From: Tolypocladium sp. Sup5 PDA-1
Taxonomy: Eukaryota; Ascomycota; Sordariomycetes; Hypocreales; Ophiocordycipitaceae
DNA length: 64,000 nt
Assembly: GCA_000750105.3 (NCBI GenBank)
Contig: JPHH03000084.1
Coordinates: 1-64,000 of the forward strand
Direction of reading: 5' to 3'
A model generated the notes under the pieces. That model was given only the letters and a program-made list of their open reading frames with translations. It did not search any database and was not told the DNA's origin. The position numbers and the translations under genes were made by a program. Of this stretch, positions 46,763-58,033 are shown in pieces (position 1 is the stretch's first letter; every line of letters begins with the position of its first letter).

Positions 46763-48363
46763 ATGACTCCCAAGATCGACATCACCGTGCGTTTTACACC
46801 AGATCTCATACCGTGGTCTTGACGCTCTCGAGCTGACCACTTACTTGACGTGTCAGGCCTACCCTGGTAACATCATCAACGGCCAGTTCGCATCCTCGCA
46901 AACTACGCGACATTCAATCGATCCTGCTACCGGCGAGCCTCTGTACGAGGTACCCGTCGCCAGCAAGGACGATCTCGACGCCGCCGTCAAGCACGCGCGC
47001 CAGGCATTCAAGACATGGTCCAAGACGAGCTTCGACGAGCGGGCCAAGCTCCTGCTCGCTTTTGCGGATGTGATTGAGGAGAACCGCGACGACTTGGAGA
47101 AGCTGCAGACGATGGAACAGGGCAAGCCTCTTCCTTTGGCCCACAAGGAGGTCGACATGACTTTGGAGTGGCTACGGAAATTTGCAACAATGGAGGTAAA
47201 GGACGAAGTCCTCGACGACAACGACGAGCGGACCATCTACTCGACGTTCCCGCCTCTGGGCGTTTGCGGAGCCATTGTTCCCTGGAACTGGCCCATTCTG
47301 CTGGCAATGGGCAAGGTCGGACCGGCACTCCTGACTGGCAACACAATCATCGTGAAGCCGTCCCCATACACGCCGTACTGCGACCTGAAGCTGGGCGAGC
47401 TGGGCATGTCCGTCCTCCCCCCTGGGGTCTTCCAGGTCCTGAGCGGCGCCGACGATCTCGGCCCGTGGATGACGGAGCATCCAGACATTGACATGATCTC
47501 CTTCACGGGCTCTATCCCGACTGGCAAGCGGGTGGCGGCGAGTTGCGCAAAGACGCTGAAGCGCTATGTGCTCGAGCTGGGGGGCAACGATGCCGCCATC
47601 ATCTGCGAGGACGTGGACATCGCCAAGTGTGTGCCCAAGATTGCCATGATGGCGTTCCTTAACTCTGGGCAGATTTGTATGCTGGCCAAGCGCATCTACG
47701 TGCATGAGAAGATATATGATGAGTTCAGGGACGCCATGGTGGAGGCTACGAAGAAGAACATCAAGACGGGCGGCGGTTTTGAGCCGGACGTTGTTGTCGG
47801 TCCGCTCCAGAACAGCATGCAGTGGGTTGTCCTTTTACGCTCCCGTTGTTACTCCCTTGGTTGGTGTGCGGAGAGAGACTGGGAAAGTGGCTGACATGGA
47901 AGGCAGGTTCAATCTCGTCAAGGATATGTACTCGCAGATTGACAAGTGCGGTTGGAAGATGGCCCTGGAGGGCAAGGTGCGCGAGGCGTCCAGGGGCTAC
48001 TACGTCGAGCCCGCCATCATCGACAGCCCGCCCGAGGACTCGCGCATCGTCGTCGAGGAGCCGTTTGGCCCCATCGTGCCGCTGCTCCGGTGGTCCTCGG
48101 ACAACGACGTCGTGGAGCGCGCCAACGCGCTGCGGACGGGGCTGGGCGCGTCGGTATGGAGCAGGGACGTGCGACGAGCCGAGGGCATGGCAAGGCAGCT
48201 GAGCGCGGGCAGCGTCTGGGTGAACTCGCACTTTGACATTGCGCCCAACGTGCCGTTTGGGGGCCACAAGGAGAGCGGCGTGGGCATGGAGTGGGGGATG
48301 GAGGGCTTCAAGCACTACACCAACACGAGGAGCCTGTGGGTGTGGAAGAGGGTGTTTGACTGA
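46763..48363 (+). CDS. NAD(P)-dependent aldehyde dehydrogenase
   Basis: Exons 46763-46786, 46857-47821 and 47907-48363 give 481 residues. The first exon codes only MTPKIDIT. Introns are 70 and 85 nt, with donors GTGCGT and GTGGGT. Hallmarks in order are NGQFASSQTTRHSIDPATGE, the cofactor strand GAIVPWNWPILLAMGKVGPAL, FTGSIPTGKRV, the general base in LELGGNDAA, the catalytic cysteine in FLNSGQICMLAKRIYVHE, EEPFGPIVPLLRW and the C-terminal FGGHKESGVGMEWGMEG. It oxidises aldehydes to acids and is probably cytosolic. The subclass (general ALDH or succinate-semialdehyde type) cannot be decided. The catalytic site is complete. Confidence 0.94.
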
Positions 48364-49057
48364 GGGGCGAGGATGACGTGGCCGAGTCCAACGTGTCGCT
48401 GCGGTTGGTGTTGTTAAATGTGAGATTTGATGTTAAGAAGTCTGGAGGCATCGAGAGCAGTCGAGAGCTGTTGGGCAGCGGGCTGTGACGCAGTCCATCG
48501 ACTCCATCCACGACCGCTTTCTTCCCCGATGCATGTTCATGCTCTCCAACACTTGCATCACTTTGTTTACAGTTAATCCAATATTCTACATGCAGCAATT
48601 TTGAATGCTTGCTCATGTATTGAAGCCAAGCCTGGCGCCTAAATGCTGGTTGCTCGCCGCTCCAGCTGCCGCTCAGAGTGACATACGTAGCTCGATGGTG
48701 TAACTTGTAAGCCACCAAGATCAGGGGACCTTCGGGAACAATCGTTCCCGCTTCATGACCTCATTAGGCCACTGTCCCGCTGCCGTCCCTGGACACGGGA
48801 CCCGGCAGAGCGTCGGCATCTGGAATCATGGCCATTTGGTGGATTGCATCATGGACGGTTTCCACCTTTTCCTCGCCCCGACAGGCCAATCAACCACTGC
48901 GCTACTTCACCAGTCTGCGAGGCCTGAAGGCTCCCAGTGACAAATCCAGCAAGTTGTCGCCCCCCCCGTCGCAGAGATACGAATATATTAACAGCCCAAG
49001 CGCTGCTCCCCTCCTGCCATTGCAGCCTCGTCCACTATCCAATCCTCCCGAACACAC
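48364..49057. other. Intergenic region
   Basis: About 0.7 kb with the 3' flank of the aldehyde dehydrogenase and the promoter of the glutaredoxin. No coding frame with support. Confidence 0.5.
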
Positions 49058-49629
49058 ATGTCCATGTTTCGCGTCTTTCGACAGCTCTTCTCGACGACCC
49101 CCTCCCCCGAGAGACAGGCAAAAATGGCAGACGCAGGCAAGAAGGTCCAGCAGATCATCGACGACAACGCCGTCGGTATGTCCTCTCCCCCATGTCTCGC
49201 GCGCCGCCGCGGGGTCGCAAGAGACGAAATGCGACTACGCCGCCTCTTCAGAGGATCAAGAAGTCAGCAGCTGCTAACACGTCGCCCACCAAGTCGTCTT
49301 CTCCAAGTCGTACTGCCCCTACTGCAAGGCCACCAAGCAGACGCTCAACAGCCTCGGTGCCGACTACACAGCCCTCGAGCTCGACAATGAATGTACGTTC
49401 CTTTTCTCCTCCCTTGACTCCCTGCGCGCATCGCGGTACTGACGAGCAACACCGCGCAGCCGACGGCAGCGCCCTGCAGGACGCCCTCGAGCAGCTCACT
49501 GGCCAGCGCACCGTCCCCAACGTCCTCATCCAGCAGAAGCACATTGGCGGCAACTCGCACGTCCAGACGCTCTTCAAGTCGGGCAAGCTGGCGGACCTGC
49601 TCAAGGACTCGGGCGCGTTGAACGCGTAA
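49058..49629 (+). CDS. Dithiol glutaredoxin (CPYC)
   Basis: Exons 49058-49175, 49294-49392 and 49460-49629 give 128 residues. The active site CPYC (Cys47, Cys50) lies in VVFSKSYCPYCKATKQTL. The glutathione-binding TVPNVLIQQKHIGG and the C-terminal helix FKSGKLADLLKDSGAL complete the fold. It reduces disulfides and glutathione mixed disulfides. The ATG at 49058 adds a 22-residue Arg/Phe/Ser-rich leader (MSMFRVFRQLFSTTPSPERQ) that looks like a mitochondrial presequence. An in-frame ATG at 49124 (MADAGKK) would give the cytosolic form, as in yeast Grx2. Introns are 118 and 67 nt. Confidence 0.93.
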
Positions 49630-49988
49630 GCGCTCCTTCTGGCGGTTGCGGCGAGGAATAGAGGCGCTGATGCGTTTTGTTTTGCGCCGGGTATTAGGAG
49701 CCGGCTGTGATGAACAATGACAAGCCTAGGGCGTCGCATTCATAGACGAATGGCGCAGCATGCTACCTTAGACAAGCATAGAGCAGCGATGTTCGGGGGA
49801 ATCGTGTGTTCGACAGGTGAATAACGTATCAATTGCACGTGCGCTGTCATTGGTGAGTGGTCTTGTGATTCTGCGTCTGCCGTCTGTGGACAGTGACATG
49901 ATGCGACGCGATGCCCCTTTGGTACTATACACTCGCTCTTCCGTACTCATACATGTACATCCTGCCAAAGGCATCCCTGCGTTCGCTT
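49630..49988. other. Convergent 3' intergenic region
   Basis: About 360 bp between the glutaredoxin and the Aim18 gene. No coding frame or repeat is seen. Confidence 0.45.
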
Positions 49989-51155
49989 TTATACCACCTG
50001 CGTTGCGACGGTGCCCACAGGCCGCTCCACAAACTCCATGACCCCCTCGATGATGTTCTCCCTTGCACCCTCGGAGGCGACCTTGTTCCCAGCCAGATAA
50101 TTCAGCCACAGCAGCCTCGACAACCTCTCGTCGGAGACGGTGCCCATGACATCCCTCTTGGTGTCCTTCTTGTGGTCGCCGTCGCTGTACATGACCGACA
50201 GCTCGCCTCGGCCGTCGCGGCACAGCAGCAGCTCCTTCTTCTTGGGCACCAACCCGCGGTTGAACATGCCCTTAAACTCCTTCATGGCGGTGCCAAATTC
50301 CTCGTCGCCGTACGCCTTGTCCCGCTGCGACCGCGCCTGGATGGCCCGCACGAAGCCGTCGCGCAGGTGGTGGAAGTCGGTGTCCCGGACAGGTGAGATG
50401 CGGAAAGCGCTGCGGCACCCTGCCTCCTGCAGTATCGCGTCCCACGTCTGCTCGCCCTCGGTGGCGTCGAGGAGCGCCTTGCGCAGGGAGTCCTTTTCGG
50501 AGGGAATCAACGTCGTCGCCAGCGGGTTGATCTTCTTGACCAGGTAGTGCTGCAGCCGCGCGATGTCTTGCGTCGCAACGTAGAAGCCCACGAGGTAGAC
50601 CTGGATGCCGATGAAGGTCACCGTCCGCATGCCCAGTCCCACGAGCGTGAACTCGACGCCGTTCTTGTCCGAGATGGAATCGGCTATAGGACTGCTGCTG
50701 CTGCTCGGGTTCTGCGACGCCGGCAGGTCCACTTCTAGCACGCGCGGAAATGCCCTGACGACGCCGTGGCCCGTGGGGACAATCTCCCTGCCCTCCTCAT
50801 CGTGCAGCACCACCTTGCGCTTCTCGCCTGCCTCGGTCTTGAATGTCTCTGTCGGGATGGGCGCGTCGCACTTGACCGCCAGCTTCTCCTTCTCGCGCTC
50901 GACGTCGAGGGTCTGCTTGAGCTTCCAGGCCGTGTAGACGAAGGAGACGATGCCCGCGAGGGCGCCCGCCGTGAGGAAGGCCGTGCGGTTCTGCTCGTAG
51001 TCGCGCCGCTTGGCATTGAGCTTGTTGAGGTCGAAGTCTTGCGTCGCGCGCGCCGACTGCCGCTGGGAGAAGAGCGTTCGGCGGGCTGTGGCGCGGACGG
51101 GAGCCGTGCGGAGGACGGGGCGGCCGAGGGCCGCTGCGGGTCGAAGCATCGCCAT
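49989..51155 (-). CDS. AIM18: Aim18-like mitochondrial protein, chalcone-isomerase fold
   Basis: From the ATG at 51155 a single exon codes 388 residues. The first 40 are rich in Arg, Ala, Ser and Thr with no acidic residue (MAMLRPAAALGRPVLRTAPV), a mitochondrial presequence. One transmembrane segment follows (TAFLTAGALAGIVSFVYTAW), then an acidic and basic spacer. The chalcone-isomerase-like domain starts at VEFTLVGLGMRTVTFIGIQVYLVGFYV and includes IQARSQRDKAYGDEEFG and GLVPKKKELLLCRDGRGELSV. Yeast Aim18 is an inner-membrane protein of this fold that is haem-associated rather than a true isomerase. The frame is open further upstream to 51410, but the presequence start fits better. Confidence 0.88.
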   Translation of the reverse strand: MAMLRPAAALGRPVLRTAPVRATARRTLFSQRQSARATQDFDLNKLNAKRRDYEQNRTAFLTAGALAGIVSFVYTAWKLKQTLDVEREKEKLAVKCDAPIPTETFKTEAGEKRKVVLHDEEGREIVPTGHGVVRAFPRVLEVDLPASQNPSSSSSPIADSISDKNGVEFTLVGLGMRTVTFIGIQVYLVGFYVATQDIARLQHYLVKKINPLATTLIPSEKDSLRKALLDATEGEQTWDAILQEAGCRSAFRISPVRDTDFHHLRDGFVRAIQARSQRDKAYGDEEFGTAMKEFKGMFNRGLVPKKKELLLCRDGRGELSVMYSDGDHKKDTKRDVMGTVSDERLSRLLWLNYLAGNKVASEGARENIIEGVMEFVERPVGTVATQVV

Positions 51156-52331
51156 GGTGGTGGCCGCGGTCGGCAGGGCTCTCTGGAGTATCAACCAGCA
51201 AGTACCGAGGACACCGTAAGAGCGATTGATACCCTTGAGGTCGCTTCGCTGGCTGATTCGCGTCCAAAGTTGAGATGGTAGAGTGAGCCCACCGACGACC
51301 CTGGTCGGCTTGGAAAAGTGACGTACGATGCGAGACCTTGCATTATGTAATCGGCACTTCGACCCTCTCCCGCCTACCCTAAACCCCAGGTCATCGCAGA
51401 CGTCCATCACAGACGTTAAGTCGACACTACGGAGTATTTACGTACATAATTAAAGCGTGAGAAGAAACGATGTGAGAAATCTCTTTCCTAGAAGTAATCC
51501 AAAGAGATGTGATTTTTGAAAATTCATCATTATCTCACGCCCCGGTAGAGTCTTAACTGATTCGTTCGAACGAGCTGCCTGGACATAGTCACATTTCATC
51601 TTTCAGTATTGGAAGGTGTGACGATGCTGTAAGCCAAGCATACTAAATAGTCCAAATCTAGCGCCTCGAGTAATACGGAGTACCCATGCAGTTTAAGATC
51701 TGCTCGTTCCGGATCACACATGGATTCAGCGCAACAATTGAGCAAAGGCAAGATACGTACGAAGCACAGGTAGCCGCCACACGTTCCCCATGTTGGTACC
51801 CAGCCCACTCCACCATCAATAGTCGACTGCGCGTACCAGAAGCGATTACCAGTTGCAGACTCATTAGGTTCTAGAACACTGCTGGACTGCAAGCCGCGCA
51901 ACTACGGTTGATGATGATCGTCGACATCAACACCTGGACGGAAAGATTGTGGCGCCAGGTACGGACTACTCAATCGGCGGGTTTCTCCCGCTGATCAACA
52001 GGTTCCGCCTCGTGGTCTCCGCATACAGCCGGCCCAATGATCGGCATCCCTTGACGCCCCAGAGGCGGGATGGCGGGTCGAGGATGGGGGCTGATGATGG
52101 CATCAGCCTCGAAGCTTGCAGCTAGACTACTCCGGACCGACAAACGACCACTGACGAAGCTGCCATCCCCGTGGACAATTGCTGTCGATGATGGAGCTAG
52201 AGCTACCGGCGGATGCTGCTAGACTCGGTGCTTACCCTGCTTTGCCTGCTTGTTGACGTCGATCGTTTGCCCTCAGTGGTGACCGCGTTTCATGCCGCTT
52301 CCATGTCGCCCATCGACGGCGACACCATCGA
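51156..52331. other. Intergenic region running into a decayed gene
   Basis: About 1.2 kb. The first part holds the Aim18 promoter and two TACGGAGTA motifs at 51428-51436 and 51674-51682. From about 52100 it may contain unrecognisable N-terminal remnants of the alpha-galactosidase that follows. Confidence 0.4.
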
Positions 52332-53618
52332 GGCCTCAAGCCCCTGGGCGACAAAATTACCGACCTCAGCAGTGGAATTTCGTCTTCGTCTTTCAAACTG
52401 GAGTTCGGCTTGTGGTTTGAGTCGGAGATGGTCAATCCCAACTCGAGCTTGTATGAAAGCATCCAGATTGGGCCCTTCATGCTGGCAAGTATCCTCTCAC
52501 TGAGACGTGGCATCAGCTGGTGCTTAACGTCGCGTTGCCCGAGGTACGGGGTTTCATCATCGACTCCGTGACCAACATTCTCAACAGCTCATACATTGGC
52601 TTTGTGAAGTGGGACAACAACCGAGGCATCCACGAAGCGCCCGGCCCCTTTACCGACCACAAGTACATGCACGGGTTTTACCAAGTTTTGACAAGCTGAC
52701 GAATCGATTCTCCGACATCCTCTGGGAAGGATGTGCTTCCGGCTGCGGCCGCTTCGACCCTGGCATAGTTGGTTTGTAGAGGACATACTGGTAAACGGAC
52801 GCTCGATTGTAGTTGCTAGCTACGGGAACATCTCAGTCACTGCCTACGGCAGGCACCCTACCCGCACAGTGACATTCACTACTACCATAACCGTTTGCCG
52901 ATTGTAAACAAGGATCTCGGGAACAGTGACTGTTTAGAGTCACTAATCTAACTATGGCTATATGAGCCGGGTTTCTGACCAGCCTTAGAGAGAATCAAGC
53001 TTGCTCTTTCATCATCCTCTGGCATCCTGCAATACTTCCCCCAAGTCTGGGCGTCCGACGATATCGACGGACTGGAGCGCGTCTACATCCAGTTCGGCAC
53101 TTCGTTGGCCTACCCGCCCTCGGCAATGGGTGCCCACGTTTCTGCGGCTCCCAACGGGCAGACGGGGCTCAAGATGCCTATCGAGTTCCGAGCACATGTG
53201 GCCATGATGGGCGGATCTTTTGGCCTCGAGCTCAACCCGGAGGACATGCCGGGCGGAGGACATGCCGGGTGGAGGACAAGGCCAAGATCCCAGACTTGAT
53301 CAGGCTCGCGAAGAAGGTCAAACCCGTCGTCGTCAAGGGCGATATGTGGCGCCTCACAGATTGCCGGACGAGTCCAACTGGCCGGCGGCGCTCTTGGTCT
53401 CCGAGGACGGCAAGCAGGCGGTCCTCTTCTACTTTCAGCTGCGGGCAAACATCAACAACTCATGGCCGGTGCTACGACTGCAGGGGTTGGATACAAAGGC
53501 CCGCTGCAAGGTAGATGGCAACCAGACGGTCACGGGGGCGACGCTCATGGACAGGGGTATCTCGTACCGCTTCGACGGGGACTTTGGTAGTAGGGTGGTG
53601 TTCCTGGAGAAGCAGTGA
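52332..53618 (+). pseudogene. Broken GH36 alpha-galactosidase
   Basis: Clear GH36 blocks follow in order in several frames. These are GLKPLGDKITDL, EFGLWFESEMVNPNSSLYES, QLVLNVALPEVRGFIIDS with the nucleophile block FVKWDNNRGIHE, RFSDILWEGCASGCGRFDPG, then after an interruption YFPQVWASDDIDGLERVYIQ with the acid/base Asp, GTSLAYPPSAMGAHVS, FRAHVAMMGGSFGLEL, and a C-terminal beta domain ending VVFLEKQ. The normal protein is about 700 residues and secreted. This copy has frameshifts near 52500 and 52693, a stop at the latter, an insertion at 52767-53025, a 16-bp tandem duplication (53239-53270) and another shift near 53350. The N-terminal half is not recognisable. Both catalytic aspartates survive, so decay looks fairly recent. 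Confidence 0.85.
52767..53025. mobile_element. Insertion inside the alpha-galactosidase, flanked by 7-bp repeats
   Basis: The conserved block FDPG and the block LQYFPQVW, adjacent in intact GH36 enzymes, are here separated by about 0.25 kb of unrelated DNA. CTGGCAT stands at both ends (52760-52766 and 53019-53025), as expected for a target-site duplication. The insert is non-coding and AT-richer than the gene. It contains repeated GTCAC/GTGAC motifs but no clear terminal inverted repeats, so the class of element is unknown. Confidence 0.6.
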
Positions 53619-53640
53619 GAGAGGGAAATGTGAGGAGTTT

Positions 53641-53783
53641 TACTATTTGCACACACGCATAATCTCTATTTGCACTCACTGGCTGGTCGAACACGAGTAC
53701 TTCTTCTACCCGCTGTTCCCTCCCCTCACTAAAGGTAGGCCTACGGCGAGTGCAAATAGAGATATGCGTGTGTGCAAGTAGTA
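53641..53783. mobile_element. Foldback (MITE-like) inverted-repeat element
   Basis: A 143-bp palindromic unit. The left arm (53641-53677) and right arm (53748-53783) are inverted complements over about 36 bases with one mismatch and one single-base indel, around a 70-bp loop. It begins with TACTA and ends with TAGTA, so a TA target duplication is possible. It sits 23 bp after the stop codon of the broken alpha-galactosidase. It could be a small non-autonomous transposon or a strong hairpin. There is no coding capacity. Confidence 0.7.
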
Positions 53784-54702
53784 AGTATCGCGGTAATGCC
53801 AGCTGCTGCAAACGTTGAATGGATTGAGACCAAAGAGCTGTCGTCTAATTTGGATGAAAGATTCATGGATCAAACGTTGGCAATGACGTGCAGGGTTGAA
53901 CGTGATGTCTCACATGGAGGTCACGTGGCACGTTTACCGGTCGGACCCTGATGATCCGCACGCGTCCAGTTTGTATTATTAGCGCCCTTGGGCGCTGCGG
54001 TTCCGGCTCAGGGCGCTCAGGGCAGCCTCTGGCGCATCCGTCAGGCGGCGAGCCTCCTGTAAGGCGCTAAGGCCATAGAGGCCCGACAGTGGTCAAACCG
54101 CTGGGGCTGGAGGGTCCCGTGAAGAGCCCCACGCGCGCCCGCACCCGTCTTTGTCTCCGCCCCGTCTCGGCTTGGCTCCCTGCTGACTTTCATCACCACC
54201 AGTCCACCACCCGCCCGACCGCCAACAAAACGACGGGAGCAACAACAAAAGCCTCCCTCCCTCACCCATCTATCCATCCATCCCCCATCCTCCCTCCCTC
54301 CCCCCGCCGCCTCTGCCCTGCATCCAGCAGCAGCCGCAACCTCAGCAGCGCCGCGGGACTCGACGGCCCCTTTGGCCCAGCCTGCACCTAACTGCCCTGC
54401 CGACGTCATCCGTGCTGTTTTGATTGATCTTGCACCCGCCCGACACCAGGCTGAAAGCAGCCTCTTCCGCGCTCCTCAACGCCAAAAGGACCGACGACAG
54501 GGGCCGACAGCCTCCCCGATCCCGCACCGCTTCCCAGAGCGCCAGCCCTCGACTTTCCCTCGTCCAAGCTGCCTTGCTACTCGGTGCCTCGACCGCCTCT
54601 TGAACTCCGAGTCATCGGATACCTCCCTAGTCGCCCCGCCCGGTCAGTAGATTGCATCCGAGCACAAACAAGTGGTGAAGCAGACCGCCAGTCAGGCTGG
54701 TG
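53784..54702 (+). promoter_or_regulatory. Promoter and pyrimidine-rich leader of the grr1-like gene
   Basis: About 0.9 kb. Positions 54240-54320 are almost pure C/T with CCATC and CCTCC repeats, typical of promoters and leaders of well-expressed fungal genes. No coding. Confidence 0.5.
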
Positions 54703-57181
54703 ATGCTCCCGGCTGTCGCCCCTCCCGACGCTATGGCTACGAGATCCGGCACCGCGAGCAACGAGCAGGACGACTCCCGCTCCTCCTCGTCCACGACGTC
54801 TCCTGCTCCCGCCGATAACGAGGAGTCCGACTTCTTCCTCGGCGCCAACGATTCCCAGTCGTCGCTCGGCGTGCCCAACTTCCAAGACATGCAGGTCGAC
54901 GACACTTGCTGGCCTCCAGTCAACCGCCTACCCAACGAGATTCTCATCAGCGTCTTTGCCAAGCTGAGCGCCTCGTCCGACCTCTACCACTGCATGCTCG
55001 TCTCCAAACGCTGGGCTAGAAACGCCGTCGACCTGCTGTGGCACAGGCCCGCGTGCACCAACTGGCGAAACCACAGCAGCATCTGCCAGACCCTTGGACT
55101 CGAGCGCCCCTTTTTCAGCTACCGAGACTTTATCAAGCGGCTCAACCTCGCGGCGCTCGCGGATAAGGTCAACGACGGCAGCGTGTTGCCCCTTGCCGTC
55201 TGCTCCAGGGTGGAGCGTCTAACCCTGACCAACTGCCGTGGCCTGACCGACTCTGGCTTGATCGCCCTGGTTGAGAACAGCGCGTCGCTGCTCGCGCTCG
55301 ACATCTCCAACGACAAGAACATCACCGAGCAATCCATCAACGCCATCGCAGAGCACTGCAAGCGGCTGCAGGGGCTCAACATCTCAGGATGCGATGGAAT
55401 TTCAAACGAGAGCATGACTGCGCTGGCGCAGAGTTGCAAGTACATCAAGAGGGTGAGTGCGCATGCCATCTGACAAATTCATCCGCATGTACTTCCGTTC
55501 ACATGATGCTAATGTGGTGGTCCTCGTCGCCAGCTGAAACTGAACGAATGCGCCCAGCTTCGCGATAACGCCATTCTTGCCTTCGCCGATCACTGCCCCA
55601 ACATTCTCGAGATCGACCTGCACCAGTGCCACCAAATTGGCAACGGACCGGTGACTGCACTGCTCTCCAAAGGCAACTGCCTGCGTGAGCTGCGCCTCGC
55701 TAGCTGCGACCTTATCGACGACAACGCTTTCCTGAGCCTCCCTGATGGCCAAATCTACGAGCACCTAAGAATCCTCGACTTAACTTCTTGCACGAGGCTC
55801 ACGGATGCCGCCGTTGAGAAGATTATCGATGCCGCGCCGCGCCTGCGAAATCTTGTCCTTGCCAAGTGCCGCAACATCACCGACGCAGCCGTCCATGCCA
55901 TCGCCAAGCTCGGCAAAAACCTGCACTATGTCCACCTCGGCCATTGCGGACAGATTACGGATGAGGGAGTTAAGAAACTTGTCAACAGCTGCAATCGTAT
56001 TCGCTACATCGACCTCGGGTGCTGCACGAATTTGACTGACGAGTCGGTTAAGCGACTGGCTCTGCTTCCCAAGTTAAAGAGAATCGGACTCGTGAAATGC
56101 AGCTCGATTACTGACGAGTCCGTCTTTGCGCTCGCCGATGCCGCATATCGTCCACGCGTACGGCGAGACGCCAGCGGGGTGTTTGTTGGCGGAGAGTACT
56201 TCGCCTCGAGCCTGGAGCGTGTTCATCTGAGCTACTGCGTCAACCTCACCCTCAAGGTCAGTTCCCCTTGTTGCCCTTGCCTAGACCTGCCGACGGCCTC
56301 CTGCTCACGCGCGTATAGAGTATCATGCGACTTCTCAACTCGTGCCCACGGCTCACCCATTTGAGCTTGACTGGTGTTGCCGCATTCCAGCGAGACGATT
56401 TTCAAGCATACTGTAGAGTAGCACCTCCCGGTGAGTTCCCGACCCCCCCCCCCCTTCCTCTTAGATCTCGTATAGGCTTGACGGTGGCTTCTAACGCATT
56501 TGTCCAGAGTTTACGCAGCACCAGAGAGATGTCTTTTGCGTCTTCTCCGGCAGCATGGTCTCCCAATTTCGCGACTTTCTGCATACTTCGCCTCGATTTG
56601 AAGAACTGCGCCAGGGCTTGCCTTACCGAGCGGGTGGCAGCCGCATTCGTGGTGCCGCGGCTCGTCGATCCCAGGCCATGGTAAACAATTTGCCAACGAC
56701 AGAAGGCGAGACCTTTGACGACGAAATGGCCGATGAGGAGAATGATTTTGAGGGCTTGGATGGAAGCGAAATGGCCGTGGATGCGCAGGTTCATAACCAG
56801 CAGCCACCTGCTGGAACCGCCGGCACCAACCACGGATCAACCGTTCCGCAGATTGCACATACCATCCCTGTGCCGCCTCCAGCGCCCAGCCTGAGCCAAC
56901 ACCCGTTTGCGTCTCCGAGTCACGCGCACCCCGTGGCTCAGCAGTACACCTACCCCCCGACTGGACCCATGGGACCGTTGGCCTTTTCGAGCTTCATGAG
57001 CAACGAACCAGCGAGCGGAGCTCCGCCACTCAGTGCTCATGGCCACGCGCAGGCGAGCATGGCTTCCTTGGCTCCGGCCTCGGGTTCCTCCGAGCAAGCC
57101 AGCGCAGCAAACGGGGGGCCGCTCCCTGGAGCAAGCACCGCGCCGATGCAGCCGCCATACCAAGATCCACTTGGAGAATAG
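54703..57181 (+). CDS. grrA: SCF ubiquitin ligase F-box/LRR protein, Grr1/GrrA-like
   Basis: Exons 54703-55452, 55534-56256, 56319-56430 and 56508-57181 give 752 residues. After a Ser/Asp-rich N terminus comes the F-box (PPVNRLPNEILISVFAKLSA to VSKRWARNAVDLLWHRP), which docks on Skp1. About a dozen leucine-rich repeats follow with the pattern LxLxxCxxLTDxxL, for example LTLTNCRGLTDSGL, LNISGCDGISNESM, LDLTSCTRLTDAAV and LGHCGQITDEGV. The C-terminal third is disordered and rich in Pro, His and Ala. Grr1 proteins target phosphorylated cyclins and nutrient-signalling factors for degradation. In Aspergillus the ortholog GrrA is needed for meiosis and ascospore formation. Introns are 81, 62 and 77 nt. 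The third contains a C run at the 5' side. An internal ATG (MATRSG) lies 10 codons downstream. Confidence 0.95.
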
Positions 57182-58033
57182 ATTCTTTCCACGTACGGGA
57201 GGTGGACGAATCCCCTTTGAAATGCGACTCTCATTCGATTGGGCGTTTGTTTAGCCAAAAAGTCGTGTGGGATCAGCCGGCTACGCAGACTGGGGCACGC
57301 AGGCACTCACGCTGGAGGTGACCGTTGAGATACTGTTAAGCGGGTACGACGGTTGCGAGCATTTTCAGACATCGAGATTGGCTCTCGACATAACAGCATA
57401 GGCGGAGTTTTGTTGATTTATTTGCGGGCTGCCGTCTTTTCGGCAACGAGTGCAACGACGGTCACGAACGACTCGGGTATACCACATGGGAGCGGTTTTA
57501 ACAGAAGCACAGGGAAGGGGTGGGTCACGGGAAAGCATGTGAGCGAGCAAGGCGGGGACCGAACTGAGGCCTGCCATGGGGCGGATTGGGGCACACGAGC
57601 GGTACACGCACAGAAGGATAGAGCATTTGCATGAGCGACTGCATGGCATACGATGAAATTTGTTCCAACGAACTATGAGTCGGAGCCTTAGCTCGCTGGC
57701 TTGTGACTAGGTGGTTAATGGCTTACCGTAAGTCTATTAGACAATTCTACTCGGTCTATGTCTAGCTGTCCCCGGATATTACTTAATGCCACCAGTAGAT
57801 CGGCTTACTGGGTAGAAGGGACGGAACTGGACTTCACTTCGGCCCGCGCCGTATCTGCGGGCGGGCAAAAACCTGTAGACATGGCACTGAATCATGTGAA
57901 TTGCATAGAGGAATGCATATGTTGATCTATTCAAACATGGACATTCGTGGTATCAACAAATCAAATAACCTCTTTGCTACTGCAGCTCTAATACCTAACA
58001 GATTACCGCCCAAACAAGCATAGATGACCAAAC
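57182..58033. other. Convergent intergenic region
   Basis: About 0.85 kb between the convergent grr1-like and ammonium transporter genes. No supportable coding or repeat. Confidence 0.5.
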
